DNA from: JAFGBI01 sp964480725
Lineage (GTDB): Bacteria > Myxococcota_A > Polyangia > Polyangiales > Polyangiaceae
Assembly: GCA_964480725.1 (NCBI GenBank)
Contig: CAYZQO010000016.1
Location: 28,508-92,507 of the forward strand
Direction of reading: 5' to 3'
Length of the DNA: 64,000 bases
A program made the position numbers and the translations under genes. Shown here in pieces: positions 15,982 to 24,098 of this stretch. The stretch's first letter is position 1. Every line of letters begins with the position of its first letter. Under the pieces are notes generated by a model. It made no database searches, had not been told where the DNA came from, and worked only from the letters and a program-made list of their open reading frames with translations.

Positions 15982-17118
15982 TCACGGCGAGCGCAGCGGA
16001 AGCCACTTGCCCATCGCGGGGCTCTCGAGCCAGGCCGGGCGGAGATCGCCGCTCGCGGTGCGCGCCAGCAGCTCGTCGAGGCAGGCGAAGAGCATCTCGT
16101 TGTCCGGACGGGAGAACGCAGAGAGCTCCTGCGCGTACTCGTCCGTCCGCGCCAAGAAGGCCTCGATGGTGTCGCGATCGAGGCTGGGGGCCCAGGCGCC
16201 GTAGCCGAGGTGGGCGAGGTAGCGCGCGTTGAGCTCCTGCTCGAACTGCAGCTCGATAGGCACGCTGAGCACCGGCACCCCGAGGGAGACGGCCTCGCTC
16301 AGCACCGTGAAGCCGCCGCCGGCGATCACGGCCCGGGCCGTGCGCAGATCCTCGACGAAGCCGGCCTCGGCGAACTCGCGCAAGGTGACGTTCCCCTCCG
16401 TGCCGACCCGACCCATGCCGTAGACGCGGAACTCGTGCCCCAGACGCCGGAGCACGGGCAACAGGTCCTCGTTGCTCTCCGACGTCTGGTAGACGACGAT
16501 GTGGCGCCCCGGCTCGCGACGCGCCTCGATGATCTCGCGCCGGAGGATGGGCGGGACGAGGGTGGTGCGCGGCTTCATCACCGGCGGGTAGAAGAAAGTC
16601 GTGATGACGTAGTGCGAGACGCCCAGCACCTTCAGGCTCACCGCGAGGTTGATCAGGCGTTTGTTGAAGCTCGGTGAACCGGTCACGGCGCTGGGGTGCT
16701 GGCAGCGGGTGATGATCTGCAGGTTGTCGATGCTGAGCACCGGCAAGAAGTGGTTGACCGCGTAGAAGGCGGCCCACGACTCGAAGTCGCTGATCACGAG
16801 CTCCGGCTGCATGCCCTCCTCGGCGACCTTCCGGTAGACGCGGAGGTTCTGGGTGAGGTCGTGGGGCGCGTCCCGGAGCTGAGAGAGCAGACTGCCGCTC
16901 TTGTCTAGGCGGTTACGGTGGTAGACGAGCCGGAAGCCCTGGATCTCCTCCAGCGATGCTCGCGGGTAGTTGCGCAGCCGCTCCCTCAGGAACCGGTGCG
17001 CTCGCCCGGAGACGACCACGCGCACCTCGTGGCCTCGCCGGAGCAGCTGCTCGATGACGACGCGACTCCGGGTCGCGTGACCCATGCCCTCGCCCACCAC
17101 GCCGTAGAGGATCCGCAC
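15982..17118 (-). CDS. MJ1255-type glycosyltransferase
   Basis: 378 residues from GTG 17118. The long frame to 17475 is rejected because the Rossmann fold begins immediately with RILYGVVGEGMGHATRS, the start signature of the MJ1255/GT-B family. Other landmarks are PELVISDFESWAAFYA (about 105-120), SIDNLQIITRCQHP and IVVYQTSESN. The nucleotide-sugar-binding half carries AVIAGGGFTVLSEAVSLGVP, the typical GGG..l.EA..lG.P motif. A role in envelope or exopolysaccharide synthesis is inferred. The lipoprotein gene 13 bp downstream is the only neighbour in the likely operon. Confidence 0.85.
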   Translation of the reverse strand: MRILYGVVGEGMGHATRSRVVIEQLLRRGHEVRVVVSGRAHRFLRERLRNYPRASLEEIQGFRLVYHRNRLDKSGSLLSQLRDAPHDLTQNLRVYRKVAEEGMQPELVISDFESWAAFYAVNHFLPVLSIDNLQIITRCQHPSAVTGSPSFNKRLINLAVSLKVLGVSHYVITTFFYPPVMKPRTTLVPPILRREIIEARREPGRHIVVYQTSESNEDLLPVLRRLGHEFRVYGMGRVGTEGNVTLREFAEAGFVEDLRTARAVIAGGGFTVLSEAVSLGVPVLSVPIELQFEQELNARYLAHLGYGAWAPSLDRDTIEAFLARTDEYAQELSAFSRPDNEMLFACLDELLARTASGDLRPAWLESPAMGKWLPLRSP

Positions 17119-17224
17119 GGCTCTCGGGGAAGAAATGCTATGGCTCCGGGGTCCAAGGCAACTCCACCCACGCCGGCAGCGTCGGGATGGGCCCTGACCC
17201 ACTGGTAACCCCTCGCATTCATTC

Positions 17225-17668
17225 ATGAGCCCCCCCTCCCTCTCCGGACGGCAGCGGAGCTTCCTCCGCGCTCTGGCCCACACCCTCGAGCCCGTGGTGC
17301 AGATCGGACGCCTGGGGACGACCCCGGCCGTCATCGCGCAGATCGACGCGGCGCTCTCGACGCACGAGCTGATCAAGATCCGGGTCGGGCGGGAGTGCCC
17401 GGACCCCCTGGTCGACGCGGGAGCGGCGATCGAGGCCGCGACCCGCGCCGCCCTCGTGCAGCTCATCGGGCGCACGTTGGTCGTCTACCGCGCGCGACCG
17501 AAGCGACCGACCCTGGTGCTGCCGGACACGGAGGCTCCCCGCGCCGCCGACCCGGACGCGGCGAGGGCCCGCCCACGCCCGAGCGGCGCGGCCGCCCGCG
17601 CCCGACCGAAGCGCCCCGGACGCCCCCGAGGCCGTCCGCCGCGCCAGCAGGCGCGCGACCGGCGTTGA
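17225..17668 (+). CDS. YhbY family (CRM domain) RNA-binding protein
   Basis: 147 residues from ATG 17225. The CRM domain fills residues 5-90: LSGRQRSFLRALAHTLEPVV, QIGRLGTTPAVIAQIDAAL, HELIKIRVG and LIGRTLVVYRAR. CRM proteins bind pre-50S ribosomal particles in bacteria. A GKRG-type loop is represented by QIGRLG. The last 55 residues form a very basic Arg/Pro-rich tail, longer than in E. coli YhbY, probably giving extra RNA affinity. It is divergent from the glycosyltransferase gene. Confidence 0.9.
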   Translation: MSPPSLSGRQRSFLRALAHTLEPVVQIGRLGTTPAVIAQIDAALSTHELIKIRVGRECPDPLVDAGAAIEAATRAALVQLIGRTLVVYRARPKRPTLVLPDTEAPRAADPDAARARPRPSGAAARARPKRPGRPRGRPPRQQARDRR

Positions 17669-17715
17669 CGCGCGCGATCGGGCGCCCGCGGCGGCGGGGC
17701 TCCCCGAGGTGGCGG

Positions 17716-19146
17716 TCAGCCGTCCCGTGGGCCCGAAACCGGGAAGATCTTCCCGGGGTTCAGCAGGCCGCGGGGGTCGAACGCCCGCTTGAGGTCGCGC
17801 TGCAGGGCGATGAGCCCCGGGGACTGCTCGAGCGACAGGAACGGCGCCTTGAGCACCCCGATCCCGTGCTCGCCCGTGAGGGTGCCGCCGAGCGCGATCA
17901 CATCGCGGAAGAGCGCCTCGATCGCCTGGTCCACCCGGGGAAGCTCCTCCGGCTCGTCCCACAGGAAGTTGACGTGGAAGTTGCCGTCCCCCGCGTGACC
18001 GTACGCGAGCGTGCGCACCCCGAAGCGCTCGCCGTTCGCGCGCACTCGAGACAAGAGCTCGCCCTGCCGCTGGCGCGGCACGACGACGTCCTCGCTCAGC
18101 TTGTTCTTGGCGAGGCGGCGCACGGCGGGGCTCATCTCCTTGCGCGCAGCCCAGATCCGCTCCCGCTGCGCCGCCTCCTGTGCGACGAGCACCTCGCTCG
18201 CCCCGCTGGCGTCGCAGGCGTCGGCGACGGCGAGCGACGCCGCCTCGCAAGCAGCGGCGTCACCGTCCACCTCGATCAGCAGCATGGCGCGGGCCGACGG
18301 CGCGAGAGGGTTGCCCGCGTCGCGCACGGCCTGCAGCGTCGTGGCGTCGAAGAACTCGAGACAGCGCGGGACTAGCCCGCGACCCGTGATCTCCTCGACC
18401 GCCCGGGCCGCGTCGCGCTCGTCGTCGAAGAGGGCCATCAACGTCATCAACCCCTCCGGCTTCGGGATCAACCGCAGCGTGAGATCCCCGAAGACGGCGA
18501 GGGTCCCCTCGCTGCCGACCAGTAACGCCGTCAGATCGTAGCCCGTCACGCCCTTGCGCGTGCGCCGCCCGACGGCGAGGCGCTGTCCGCCGATCAGGAA
18601 GGCCTCGATGCCGAGCACGTAGTCGCGCGTCACGCCGTACTTGAAGCCGCGCGGGCCGCCCGAGTTCTCCGCCACGTTGCCGCCGAGCGCGCAGCCGACG
18701 CTGGAATTCGGGTCGGGCGGATAGAAGAGCCCCTCGCGCTCGACGGCGTCGTACAGCTCGCTCAGAACCGTGCCGGACTCGACCACGGCGATCTGCTCAC
18801 GGCGATCGATCTCCTTGATCCGGTTCATCCCGAGCACCGACAGGACGATCCCCCCGGCAACCGGGACCGCGCCACCGGTCCGCCCGGTGCCGCCGGCCCG
18901 GGGCGTGATGGGCACCTCGGCCTCTCGGGCGACCGCGAGCGCGGCGAGAACGTCCTCGGGCGCCTCCGCGAGGACCACGGCGTCGGGCAGCGTCCCCTCG
19001 GCCTCCGACTCGTCTCGCAAGAAGGCGACGCAGTCGTCCGGATCGGTCCGCACCTTGGACGGCCCGAGCGCCCGTTCGAGCAGGATCTTCGCCTTCTCAC
19101 GGGCGGCGAGCGAGGGCCGGGGCAGCTTGGGTCGGAGCAGCAGCAC
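17716..19146 (-). CDS. GlcD/D-lactate dehydrogenase-type FAD-linked oxidase
   Basis: 476 residues from GTG 19146. Frames extending further cross the tRNA-Ser gene and are rejected. The PCMH-type FAD-binding domain carries PITPRAGGTGRTGGAVPVAG (about 86-105), PPDPNSSVGCALGGNVAENS and VGSEGTLAVFGDLTLRLIP. The C-terminal oxidase domain has AYGHAGDGNFHVNF, GTLTGEHGIGVLK and AFDPRGLLNPGKIFP. The family oxidises 2-hydroxyacids such as glycolate or D-lactate; the substrate here cannot be decided. No GlcE/GlcF subunit is adjacent, which favours a single-subunit D-lactate-type enzyme. It is convergent with yhbY. Confidence 0.9.
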   Translation of the reverse strand: MLLLRPKLPRPSLAAREKAKILLERALGPSKVRTDPDDCVAFLRDESEAEGTLPDAVVLAEAPEDVLAALAVAREAEVPITPRAGGTGRTGGAVPVAGGIVLSVLGMNRIKEIDRREQIAVVESGTVLSELYDAVEREGLFYPPDPNSSVGCALGGNVAENSGGPRGFKYGVTRDYVLGIEAFLIGGQRLAVGRRTRKGVTGYDLTALLVGSEGTLAVFGDLTLRLIPKPEGLMTLMALFDDERDAARAVEEITGRGLVPRCLEFFDATTLQAVRDAGNPLAPSARAMLLIEVDGDAAACEAASLAVADACDASGASEVLVAQEAAQRERIWAARKEMSPAVRRLAKNKLSEDVVVPRQRQGELLSRVRANGERFGVRTLAYGHAGDGNFHVNFLWDEPEELPRVDQAIEALFRDVIALGGTLTGEHGIGVLKAPFLSLEQSPGLIALQRDLKRAFDPRGLLNPGKIFPVSGPRDG

Positions 19147-19290
19147 GGACTGGATTGTAGCGCCCCCTTCCCCTCCCCGGTCCCCCCGAACCCGGTGGCG
19201 CGGGGGGGCCGCGGCCGACGGGTCGTTGCCGGACGCTTGACGGTCGAGGCGCCCGCGGTACCCTCTCGGGCCCCCTGCCGTAGGATCACT

Positions 19291-19380
<90 letters not shown>

Positions 19381-19396
19381 AGAGCCCCGCACCCGC

Positions 19397-19413
19397 GGCC
19401 CCCACCGGGGGCC
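19397..19413 (+). terminator. Hairpin just after tRNA-Ser
   Basis: GGCCCCC-ACC-GGGGGCC, a 7-bp GC stem with a 3-base loop, begins 17 bp after the tRNA. A second perfect hairpin, CGGAGCG-TCCG-CGCTCCG, lies at 19448-19465. Neither has a U-tract; tRNA termination is inferred from position. Confidence 0.5.
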
Positions 19414-19465
19414 CGGCGTCAGCGCCGCGCTCGCTAGCACCGCCGGACGGAGCGTCCGCGCTCCG

Positions 19466-20088
19466 CCCGACGGGGGCGCCGTGGTGGTCGGATGAGCGAC
19501 GAGGTCGTACCCGCCGCGGCCCGGTTCGGTGAGGACTGGGTCGGGGGGTGGTCGTCGGGGATCGGGGTGCCGACGTTGCTCGGCCGGGGCAAGGTCGCGC
19601 GGCAAGGGCTCGCGGCGGTGGCGTGCGCCCACGACCTGCGCGCGGGCCATGGCGGGGACCGTCACGAGCGTTGGTTCTGGCTGGCGCAGATCTCGTTCCT
19701 TGAGCTGCCCGGCGTCAACGAGCAGTTCGACCTTCGCTCGGCGCCGAGGCCTGCGGCCCGGAGCGCCTCCCCGTGGCGGCCGTCGGCACAACCCGATTCG
19801 TGGCTGAGCGGAACCTCCGCGGCTCGTCCCCTCACCGCGACAACGCCAGCGCACGCGCTGATGCGCGCTGCCCGGGGCGCCACGGCTGCACCCAACGTTC
19901 TCGACGCCCGCCCACGATGCCGAACGACTATCTCAGGTGGGTCGCTCTGCGCGAGGCGCGGTGAGGGAACGAATCGGGACCGAGTGAACACCGGAAGACG
20001 AAGTTTTCACTGGGTTCGTATCCCTGTTTCCGGATGGTAGGCCTTGGCGCGTGAGCGCATACTCTGGCTAGAAAACGGGAGAATCTCC
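19466..20088. other. Intergenic stretch with no recognised gene
   Basis: About 620 bp between the tRNA hairpins and the fibro-slime lipoprotein gene. Open frames on both strands (a plus frame at 19492-20040, a minus frame over 19348-19854) are Arg/Pro/Ala-rich, lack a family signature, and part of the latter is just a reading of the tRNA. The 3' part (19967-20040) is less GC-rich and probably holds the promoter for the next gene. No -10/-35 pair was convincing. Confidence 0.5.
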
Positions 20089-23000
20089 ATGGCTCGTCGC
20101 TTCCCCGCCCGCACGCTCGTGCTGCTGGTCCTTGGCTTGTGGTCCTCGTTGCTGATCGGCTGCGCCGAGAAGGAGGCCGGCACCGCCCCGATCGAACCGG
20201 GCGGACCCGACGGCACCGGCGGCTCGAGCCTCGTCCCCGGCGGGGACGGGACGGGCGGCATCGTCTTTGAGATCGACGCCGGCGCCCCGGACGACGCGGG
20301 CGACTGCGTCCTCGCCGACGGGACGCGCTGCGTGTACCAGGTGGTCGACGCGGGCCCGACCTGCGGTGACGGCCACGTCGACCCGGATCTGCTCGAGAAG
20401 TGCGACGACGGCAACACCCTCGCCGGCGACGGCTGCTCCGGAACCTGCAAGCTCATCGAGCCGAACTACGTCTGCCCGCCCGAGGGTGGAGCGTGCACCA
20501 CCACGGTCGTCTGTGGCAACGGTGTCCGGGATCCGGGCGAGAGCTGCGACGACGGCAACACGAACGCGGGCGACGGCTGCGTCGCCAACTGTCGCGCCGT
20601 GGAGCCCGGCTTCTTCTGCCCCACGGCCGGCGCGCCCTGCCAGCAGCTGCAGAGCTGCGGCGACGGCCACATCGGTGCCGGGGAGGCCTGCGACGACAGT
20701 AACCAGGTGCCCGGCGACGGCTGCAACGAGGGGTGCCAGGTCGAGGAGGGCTGGCGCTGCTCGGCCCAGACCGGCTGCCAGCGCGTCGCCAAGTGCGGCG
20801 ATGGAGTGGTCGCCGACGCGGAGGGCTGCGACGACGGCAACGAGGCCCCACTCGACGGCTGCTCGGCGCAATGCCGGGTCGAGGGGAGCTGGTGGGACTG
20901 CAGCGTCGCGGGGAGCCTCTGCGTCGACAACTCGCGCTGCGGCAACGGGCTGCTGGAGAAGGAGGAGGTCTGCGACGACGGGGACACGGACGCGGGGGAT
21001 GGCTGCTCGAGCAGTTGTACGGTCGAGGACGGCTGGCAATGCCGGGTGCCGGGGCGTGACTGCGTCCCCTTCTGCGGCGACGGGGCCATCGTGGCCGGCA
21101 AGGAGGGCTGCGACGACGGCAACGCGACCAGCGGGGACGGCTGCTCGAGCACCTGCATCGAAGAGCCGGGCTGGGACTGCGGGACCGCGGTCCCGAGCGT
21201 GTGCACCCAGAGCGTCTGTGGCAACGGGATCGTCGAGGCCGGCGAGTCCTGCGACAAGGCGGAAGACAACGGCCTGTTCTATGGCGACGCGCAGGGCTGC
21301 TCCAAGACCTGCACCCAGGAGCCGTCCTGCCGTACGGGGGCAGAAACCCACGCCTGCACCACGGCCTGCGGCGACGGCAACATCGACGCGGGGGAGGCCT
21401 GCGACGACGGCAACCAGGTGCCCGGCGACGGCTGCTCCGTGGCCTGCACGGTGGAGGCGGGCTTCACCTGCACCGACTCCGAGCAGCCCGACACGGAGCC
21501 CTGCACGACCGGGGGCGGCGACTGCCTGATCCTGCCGGTGATCTTCCGCGACTTCGACGGCCAGAACGTCAGCGGCGGGCACCCCGACTTCTTCTTCCTC
21601 GGCAAGACGGGGATCGACGGCGAAAAGACCCTCTGCGTCCCCAACGCCTCGGGCACCAAGGCCACGCGCAGCACTGAAGGCGAATGCCCGCCGAACGACC
21701 AGGCCGGCGCCTGCGAGGGCCTGGTCGCCCCCACGCTCGACGAGGAGGGCAAGCCGGTGCTGGCCAAAGACTCCTGCCCCTGCGTCTTCACGGACTGGGA
21801 CATGACGGGCCTGCTCGGCACCTGCCCCGGCGGCGACGCGGAGTGCACCCCCGCGGCGGGCAGCAGCGCCCTGGACTGCTGGACCGAGGGCAGCCCCAGC
21901 CACCGCCTGATGATCGACACGACGGTGAAGGTCATCGAGAGCGCCACGACCTTCCGACAGTGGTACCGCGACACGCCTGGCGTCAACGAGTCGGTGCGCG
22001 CCACGCTTGAGCTCGCCGCCGCGGGGGGCGACCTCTTCCAGTACGCCAGCAGCGATGGGCAGACGGTGGAGGACGACATCCACGACGCCTGCGCCACGGG
22101 CGGCGGCACCGAGGGCACGCTCTCGAGCGGCTTCTTCCCCCTCGACGACGGCGGGACCAAGCTCTGCAACATCTGGCCCTACTGGACCTTCGAGTCCGGC
22201 GATGACTGCTGCGCCGGCCCGGACTGCCCGATCGCGTCCCAGTGGGATCCGACCATCGAGTACGGGAACTGCACGGCAGGCGGGGACGGCGGACCAGTGC
22301 CGCCCGACGGCCAGGGCGAGCTCACGGGAATGGAGCGAAACTTCTACTTCACCACCGAGGCGCGCTACCTCTTCCGCTACGACGCGGCCGCCCCGCCGAC
22401 CCTCGCCTTCTACGGCGACGACGACGTGTGGGTGTTCGTCAACGGGCAGCTCGCCCTCGACCTCGGCGCCCCACACGAGCGCCTCGAGGGCAACGTGCGG
22501 GTCAACCAGGACTTCGGCCTCGAAGACGGCAGGATCTACGAGATCGTGGTGTTCCACGCCGACCGCCACCCCCGCGAGTCGAACTACCAGCTCACGCTCT
22601 CCGGGTTCAGCACGGTCCGCTCCGTCTGCACGCCCCGCTGCGGCGACGGCCAGGTGACGGCCGGCGAGGAGTGCGACCTCGGCGACGGGATGAACGACGA
22701 TGCGACCTACAACGGTTGCACCACGGAGTGCAAGTTCGGCCCGTTCTGCGGCGACGGCTTCGTGAACGGCGCCGAGGCCTGCGACGACGGGCGCAACATC
22801 ACCGTGGGCTACAATATCGGTGGCTGCGCGCCCGGTTGCGTCTTCCCACCGAGCTGCGGCAACGCCCAGCTCGAACCCGGCGAGGAGTGCGACGATGGCG
22901 CTGCGAACGTGGACGGCGCCTACGGCGGCTGTTCAACGAGCTGCCTGCTCAACCCTTACTGTGGGGACGGCATCCAGAACGGCGAAGAGCAGTGCGACGA

Positions 23001-23505
23001 CGGCGTTAACGTGGGCGGCTACGGCTACTGCGACGTCGGCTGCGTGCTAGGCCCCCGCTGCGGCGACGGCGTCATCCAAACCGAGGAGGGCGGAGAAACC
23101 TGCGACGAGGGTGAGCTCAATGGCCAGCCGGGCAGCTCCTGCACGGAGAACTGTGGCGTGCCGGGCTACTGCGGCGACTCGATCATCCAGGCCGAGCTGG
23201 GCGAGGAGTGCGATCTCGGCGCCAACACGGGCGAGTACGGCGGCTGCGCGCCGGACTGCCTGCTCGGTCCCTACTGCGGCGACGGCGTCGTCCAGGCCGA
23301 GGGCAACGAAGCCTGCGACTTCGGCGAGCTCAACTCGCCCCTGGACGCAGCGGAGTACGGCGGCTGCCTGACGAGCTGTCAGCTCGGACCGCACTGCGGT
23401 GACGGCGTCGTCCAGGATGGGCACGAGCAGTGCGACGACGGCGCCAACGAGGATCAGGACGGCTGCAGCGCGACCTGCCTGATCGAGATCGCAGTGCCTC
23501 GGTAG
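20089..23505 (+). CDS. Fibro-slime lipoprotein flanked by Cys-rich repeat arrays
   Basis: 1138 residues from ATG 20089 (GGGAG ribosome-binding site 9-13 bases upstream), signal peptide MARRFPARTLVLLVLGLWSS and lipobox LIGC. Eight Cys-rich repeats of the CGDG...GE.CDDGN type occupy about residues 85-480. A fibro-slime domain spans about 480-845, with VIFRDFDGQN, FRQWYRDTPGVNESV, LAFYGDDDVWVFVNGQLALD and YEIVVFHADRHPRESNYQL. Eight further repeats run to the C terminus. Fibro-slime domains were first defined in surface proteins of fibrolytic and slime-mould organisms; a ligand- or glycan-binding role at the cell surface is inferred. There is no MYXO-CTERM tail, so the lipid is the anchor. Confidence 0.85.
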   Translation: MARRFPARTLVLLVLGLWSSLLIGCAEKEAGTAPIEPGGPDGTGGSSLVPGGDGTGGIVFEIDAGAPDDAGDCVLADGTRCVYQVVDAGPTCGDGHVDPDLLEKCDDGNTLAGDGCSGTCKLIEPNYVCPPEGGACTTTVVCGNGVRDPGESCDDGNTNAGDGCVANCRAVEPGFFCPTAGAPCQQLQSCGDGHIGAGEACDDSNQVPGDGCNEGCQVEEGWRCSAQTGCQRVAKCGDGVVADAEGCDDGNEAPLDGCSAQCRVEGSWWDCSVAGSLCVDNSRCGNGLLEKEEVCDDGDTDAGDGCSSSCTVEDGWQCRVPGRDCVPFCGDGAIVAGKEGCDDGNATSGDGCSSTCIEEPGWDCGTAVPSVCTQSVCGNGIVEAGESCDKAEDNGLFYGDAQGCSKTCTQEPSCRTGAETHACTTACGDGNIDAGEACDDGNQVPGDGCSVACTVEAGFTCTDSEQPDTEPCTTGGGDCLILPVIFRDFDGQNVSGGHPDFFFLGKTGIDGEKTLCVPNASGTKATRSTEGECPPNDQAGACEGLVAPTLDEEGKPVLAKDSCPCVFTDWDMTGLLGTCPGGDAECTPAAGSSALDCWTEGSPSHRLMIDTTVKVIESATTFRQWYRDTPGVNESVRATLELAAAGGDLFQYASSDGQTVEDDIHDACATGGGTEGTLSSGFFPLDDGGTKLCNIWPYWTFESGDDCCAGPDCPIASQWDPTIEYGNCTAGGDGGPVPPDGQGELTGMERNFYFTTEARYLFRYDAAAPPTLAFYGDDDVWVFVNGQLALDLGAPHERLEGNVRVNQDFGLEDGRIYEIVVFHADRHPRESNYQLTLSGFSTVRSVCTPRCGDGQVTAGEECDLGDGMNDDATYNGCTTECKFGPFCGDGFVNGAEACDDGRNITVGYNIGGCAPGCVFPPSCGNAQLEPGEECDDGAANVDGAYGGCSTSCLLNPYCGDGIQNGEEQCDDGVNVGGYGYCDVGCVLGPRCGDGVIQTEEGGETCDEGELNGQPGSSCTENCGVPGYCGDSIIQAELGEECDLGANTGEYGGCAPDCLLGPYCGDGVVQAEGNEACDFGELNSPLDAAEYGGCLTSCQLGPHCGDGVVQDGHEQCDDGANEDQDGCSATCLIEIAVPR

Positions 23506-23538
23506 GACCGCACCGAGCGGAACCCCGCCGGCGCGATG

Positions 23539-23563
23539 GGGCGGGCGTCCCAGACGCCCGCCC
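23539..23563 (+). terminator. 11-bp perfect hairpin after the fibro-slime gene
   Basis: GGGCGGGCGTC, loop CCA, GACGCCCGCCC, starting 33 bp after the stop and ending 36 bp before the gluconokinase start. It has no U-tract. Either a terminator separating the two genes or an mRNA-stabilising hairpin. Confidence 0.5.
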
Positions 23564-23598
23564 TGGCGAGCCGACGGACGGCGTGCGAGAAACCGCCC

Positions 23599-24090
23599 AT
23601 GATCGTGGTCGTCATGGGCGTCGCGGGAGCGGGCAAGACCACCGTCGGGCAGGCGGTGGCCGCCGCGCTCGAGATCCCGTTCCTCGACGCCGACGCCTTC
23701 CACCCGCCGGCCAACGTGGCCAAGATGGCGGCGGGGACCCCGCTCGACGACGCAGACCGCGCGCCCTGGCTCGGCGCGCTCGCCGCGGCGCTGGCGGCCG
23801 CGGAGCCAGCGACCGGAGCCGTGCTCGCCTGCTCCGCGCTCAAGGAGCGCTACCGCAAGGTCCTCGCCGCCGAGCTCCGGCGGCCCCCGCGGTGGGTCTA
23901 CCTCGCTGCCCCCCGCGAGGCCCTCGCCGCGCGCCTCACCGGGCGGACGGGCCACTTCATGCCGGCGTCGCTCCTGGACAGCCAGCTCGACGCGCTGGAG
24001 CCACCGGGCGACGCCCTGCTCGTCGACGCGACCCGCCCCCCCGAGGCGATCTGTGCCGAGGTCGTCGCCGCTCTGCGAGCGGAGGCGTGA
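23599..24090 (+). CDS. gntK: Gluconokinase
   Basis: 163 residues from ATG 23599; the upstream in-frame extension overlaps the hairpin and is rejected. The P-loop GVAGAGKTT is at residues 8-16. PFLDADAFHPPANVAKMAAGTPLDDADRAPWL is the diagnostic GntK segment, cited here by its positions at about 29-60. ACSALKERYRKVL follows near 83-95 and GHFMPASLLDSQLDALEP near 121-138. It phosphorylates D-gluconate to 6-phosphogluconate in the cytoplasm, feeding the pentose-phosphate or Entner-Doudoroff routes. No gluconate transporter is adjacent. Confidence 0.95.
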   Translation: MIVVVMGVAGAGKTTVGQAVAAALEIPFLDADAFHPPANVAKMAAGTPLDDADRAPWLGALAAALAAAEPATGAVLACSALKERYRKVLAAELRRPPRWVYLAAPREALAARLTGRTGHFMPASLLDSQLDALEPPGDALLVDATRPPEAICAEVVAALRAEA

Positions 24091-24098
24091 CGGCTCGC

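Noticed and set aside
17119..17475. N-terminal extension of the MJ1255-type glycosyltransferase
   Set aside because: The fold signature begins right after the GTG at 17118; the extension overlaps the divergent yhbY gene.
20068..22569. 833-codon open frame on the minus strand
   Set aside because: Shadow of the fibro-slime gene; its protein is an Ala/Val/Arg-rich mirror of the Cys-rich repeats.
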